Assembly: GCA_050699035.1 (NCBI GenBank)
Contig: JBOHDE010000248.1
Coordinates: forward strand, 1-5,402
DNA from: WHTB01 sp050699035
GTDB taxonomy: Bacteria > Actinomycetota > Actinomycetes > Propionibacteriales > Nocardioidaceae
Direction of reading: 5' to 3'
DNA length: 5,402 nucleotides
Program-made: the position numbers and the translations under genes
Shown: piece by piece, positions 4,257 through 5,402 of the stretch
Position numbering within the stretch: the stretch's first letter is position 1
How the letters are laid out: each line of letters begins with the position of its first letter
The notes under the pieces: generated by a model
What the model was told of the DNA's origin: nothing
Databases searched by the model: none
Seen by the model: only the letters and a program-made list of their open reading frames with translations

Positions 4257-5402
4257 TCACCAGGTCACCGGCAGTGCCTGCACACCGACCAGGTTGGAGT
4301 GGTTGTACTGCACCTCGTCGGCCGGTATCGCGAGCCGGAGTCCGGGCAGACGGGCGAAGAGCGCGCTGAACACGGACTGCAGCTCCAGGCGGGCGACCGG
4401 CTGCCCGAGGCACTGGTGTACGCCGTACCCGAAGGCGATGTGGTGCCTGGCCTCTCGGTGGATGTCGAACCGGTTCGGGTCGGGGAACGCGTGCGGGTCC
4501 TTGTTGGCCGCCGCGGGGGTGGCGATGAGCCCGTCGCCGGGCACGATCTGCTGGCCGCCGAGCTCGACGGCGTCCTTGGCCACCCGCACGATCGTGAGGT
4601 GGAGCATGCTGATGTAGCGGAGCAGCTCCTCGATGGCGTTCGGCAGCAGGTCGGGGTCGTCGACCAGCTGACGGAGCTGGTCGGGATGCTGCAGCAGGAC
4701 GAACGTGCCGGTGCCGATCATCGTCGCGGTGGTCTCGTGGCCGGCGGTCAGCAGGAGCCGGAGCATGGCGACCAGGTCCGACCGGTTGATCAGCCCGGTG
4801 ACGAGGAGCTCCTGGACCAGGCGGCTGGTCAGATCCTCGCCGGGTTCAGCCTGCCGGCGGGTGACCAGCCGGTCGACGTAGTCGAGGAGGTCCTGGGTCG
4901 CTTGCGCGGCCTCCGCCGGGTCGGCGTCGAGGACCGATCGGACGGTGGCGCGCTTCTCGTACCAGGCGTGATCCTGGTACGGGACGCCGACCAGGTGGCA
5001 CATGGTGCGTGACGCGACCGGCAGCGCCAACGCCTGCACCAGGTCGACCGGCCGCGGCCCGGAAACCAGCTGGGACAGCACGTCGTCCACGATGCTCTCG
5101 ACCGCCGGCCGGAGCTGCTCGATCCGCTTCACGGTGAAGTGTCGGGTCAGCATTCGCCGGAAGTGCCGGTGCTCGGGCGGGTCCATCGCAGTGAACGACT
5201 TCTCGCCCCGCTCCGCGGCGGCGCGTGAGGCCGATGGCTGGAACCGCCACGAGCCGACCGCGCTGAACCGGTCGTCGCCGAGCACAGTGCGTACGTCGTC
5301 GTACCTGGTGACGAGCCACGCCTCGGTGTCGTCGTAGAGCGCGACCTTCGTGACCGGGCAGCGCTCGCGGAACTCGTCGTACTGCGGCGGCGGGTCGAAC
5401 GG
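4257..5402 (-). CDS. Cytochrome P450, CYP105-like, 5' end outside the window
   Basis: A soluble bacterial haem monooxygenase, 381 residues visible. The frame is open to the right edge, where it begins PFDPPPQYDEFRERCPV, so only about 10-25 residues are missing. Numbering from the edge, the hallmarks are: WLVTRYDDVRTVLGDDRFS (29-47, start of the fold); DPPEHRHFRRMLTRHFTVKR (C-helix region, haem propionate contacts); AGHETT in the I-helix, with E223-T224 as the acid-alcohol pair for oxygen activation; E259-x-x-R262 in EELLRY (K-helix); and the haem loop FGYGVHQCLG with the iron ligand C331. DPPEH and FTVKR are typical of CYP105 and close relatives, which act in antibiotic tailoring or xenobiotic oxidation. 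The substrate is not predictable. The in-frame GTG at 5285 is internal and not the true start. The downstream ferredoxin, 11 nt away, is the likely redox partner. Confidence 0.95.
   Translation of the reverse strand, partial: PFDPPPQYDEFRERCPVTKVALYDDTEAWLVTRYDDVRTVLGDDRFSAVGSWRFQPSASRAAAERGEKSFTAMDPPEHRHFRRMLTRHFTVKRIEQLRPAVESIVDDVLSQLVSGPRPVDLVQALALPVASRTMCHLVGVPYQDHAWYEKRATVRSVLDADPAEAAQATQDLLDYVDRLVTRRQAEPGEDLTSRLVQELLVTGLINRSDLVAMLRLLLTAGHETTATMIGTGTFVLLQHPDQLRQLVDDPDLLPNAIEELLRYISMLHLTIVRVAKDAVELGGQQIVPGDGLIATPAAANKDPHAFPDPNRFDIHREARHHIAFGYGVHQCLGQPVARLELQSVFSALFARLPGLRLAIPADEVQYNHSNLVGVQALPVTW

Noticed and set aside
4299..5012. Plus-strand open frame opposite the P450 gene
   Set aside because: It is antisense to conserved P450 motifs. 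Its Val/Gly/Glu/Asp-rich product is the usual mirror of a high-GC coding strand.
1..5402. CRISPR array, insertion sequence or attachment site
   Set aside because: I see no regularly spaced repeats, no transposase or integrase motifs and no terminal inverted repeats anywhere in the window.

Overview
The window is high-GC DNA with strong G/C bias at third codon positions, tightly spaced genes and GTG as well as ATG starts. It encodes an F420-type PPOX-fold protein, a DUF3040 protein, a class F-like sortase and a CYP105-like P450 with a 3Fe-4S ferredoxin. Together these point to an actinomycete, most likely Micromonosporaceae or a Streptomyces-like relative. The genus is inference from gene content, not from a database match.

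Layout, left to right. (1) 10-420 (+): a small flavin/F420-dependent oxidoreductase of the split beta-barrel fold, followed by a hairpin. (2) 421-714: a non-coding gap between convergent genes, holding two or three hairpins. (3) 715-918 (-): a small DUF3040-type membrane protein with a GTG start. (4) 919-1041: a divergent intergenic region with a perfect TATCGT/ACGATA palindrome and a second perfect inverted repeat near the start of the next gene. (5) 1042-2283 (+): a fold-type I PLP aminotransferase with an intact active site. (6) 2284-2390: a spacer with a direct repeat and a long hairpin. (7) 2391-3173 (+): a secreted His- and Asp-rich CHRD-like protein ending in a hydrophobic segment and an Arg-rich tail. 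It is followed after only 4 nt by (8) 3178-3873 (+): a class F-type sortase. (9) 3874-4032: the gap between convergent operons, with a good rho-independent-type terminator for the minus strand. (10) 4033-4245 and 4257-5402 (both -): a 3Fe-4S ferredoxin and the cytochrome P450 upstream of it. The P450 runs off the right edge.

How the genes work together. Two pairs are convincing. The P450 and ferredoxin form a classic actinobacterial monooxygenase unit in which the ferredoxin delivers electrons to the haem; no ferredoxin reductase is in the window. The secreted protein and the sortase look like a dedicated substrate-enzyme pair, although the substrate has no LPXTG or LAXTG motif. That pair is the most interesting item here: a probable cell-surface protein with a His-rich, possibly metal-binding, ectodomain and an unconventional C-terminal anchor signal. 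The oxidoreductase, DUF3040 protein and aminotransferase show no clear functional link to each other or to these pairs.
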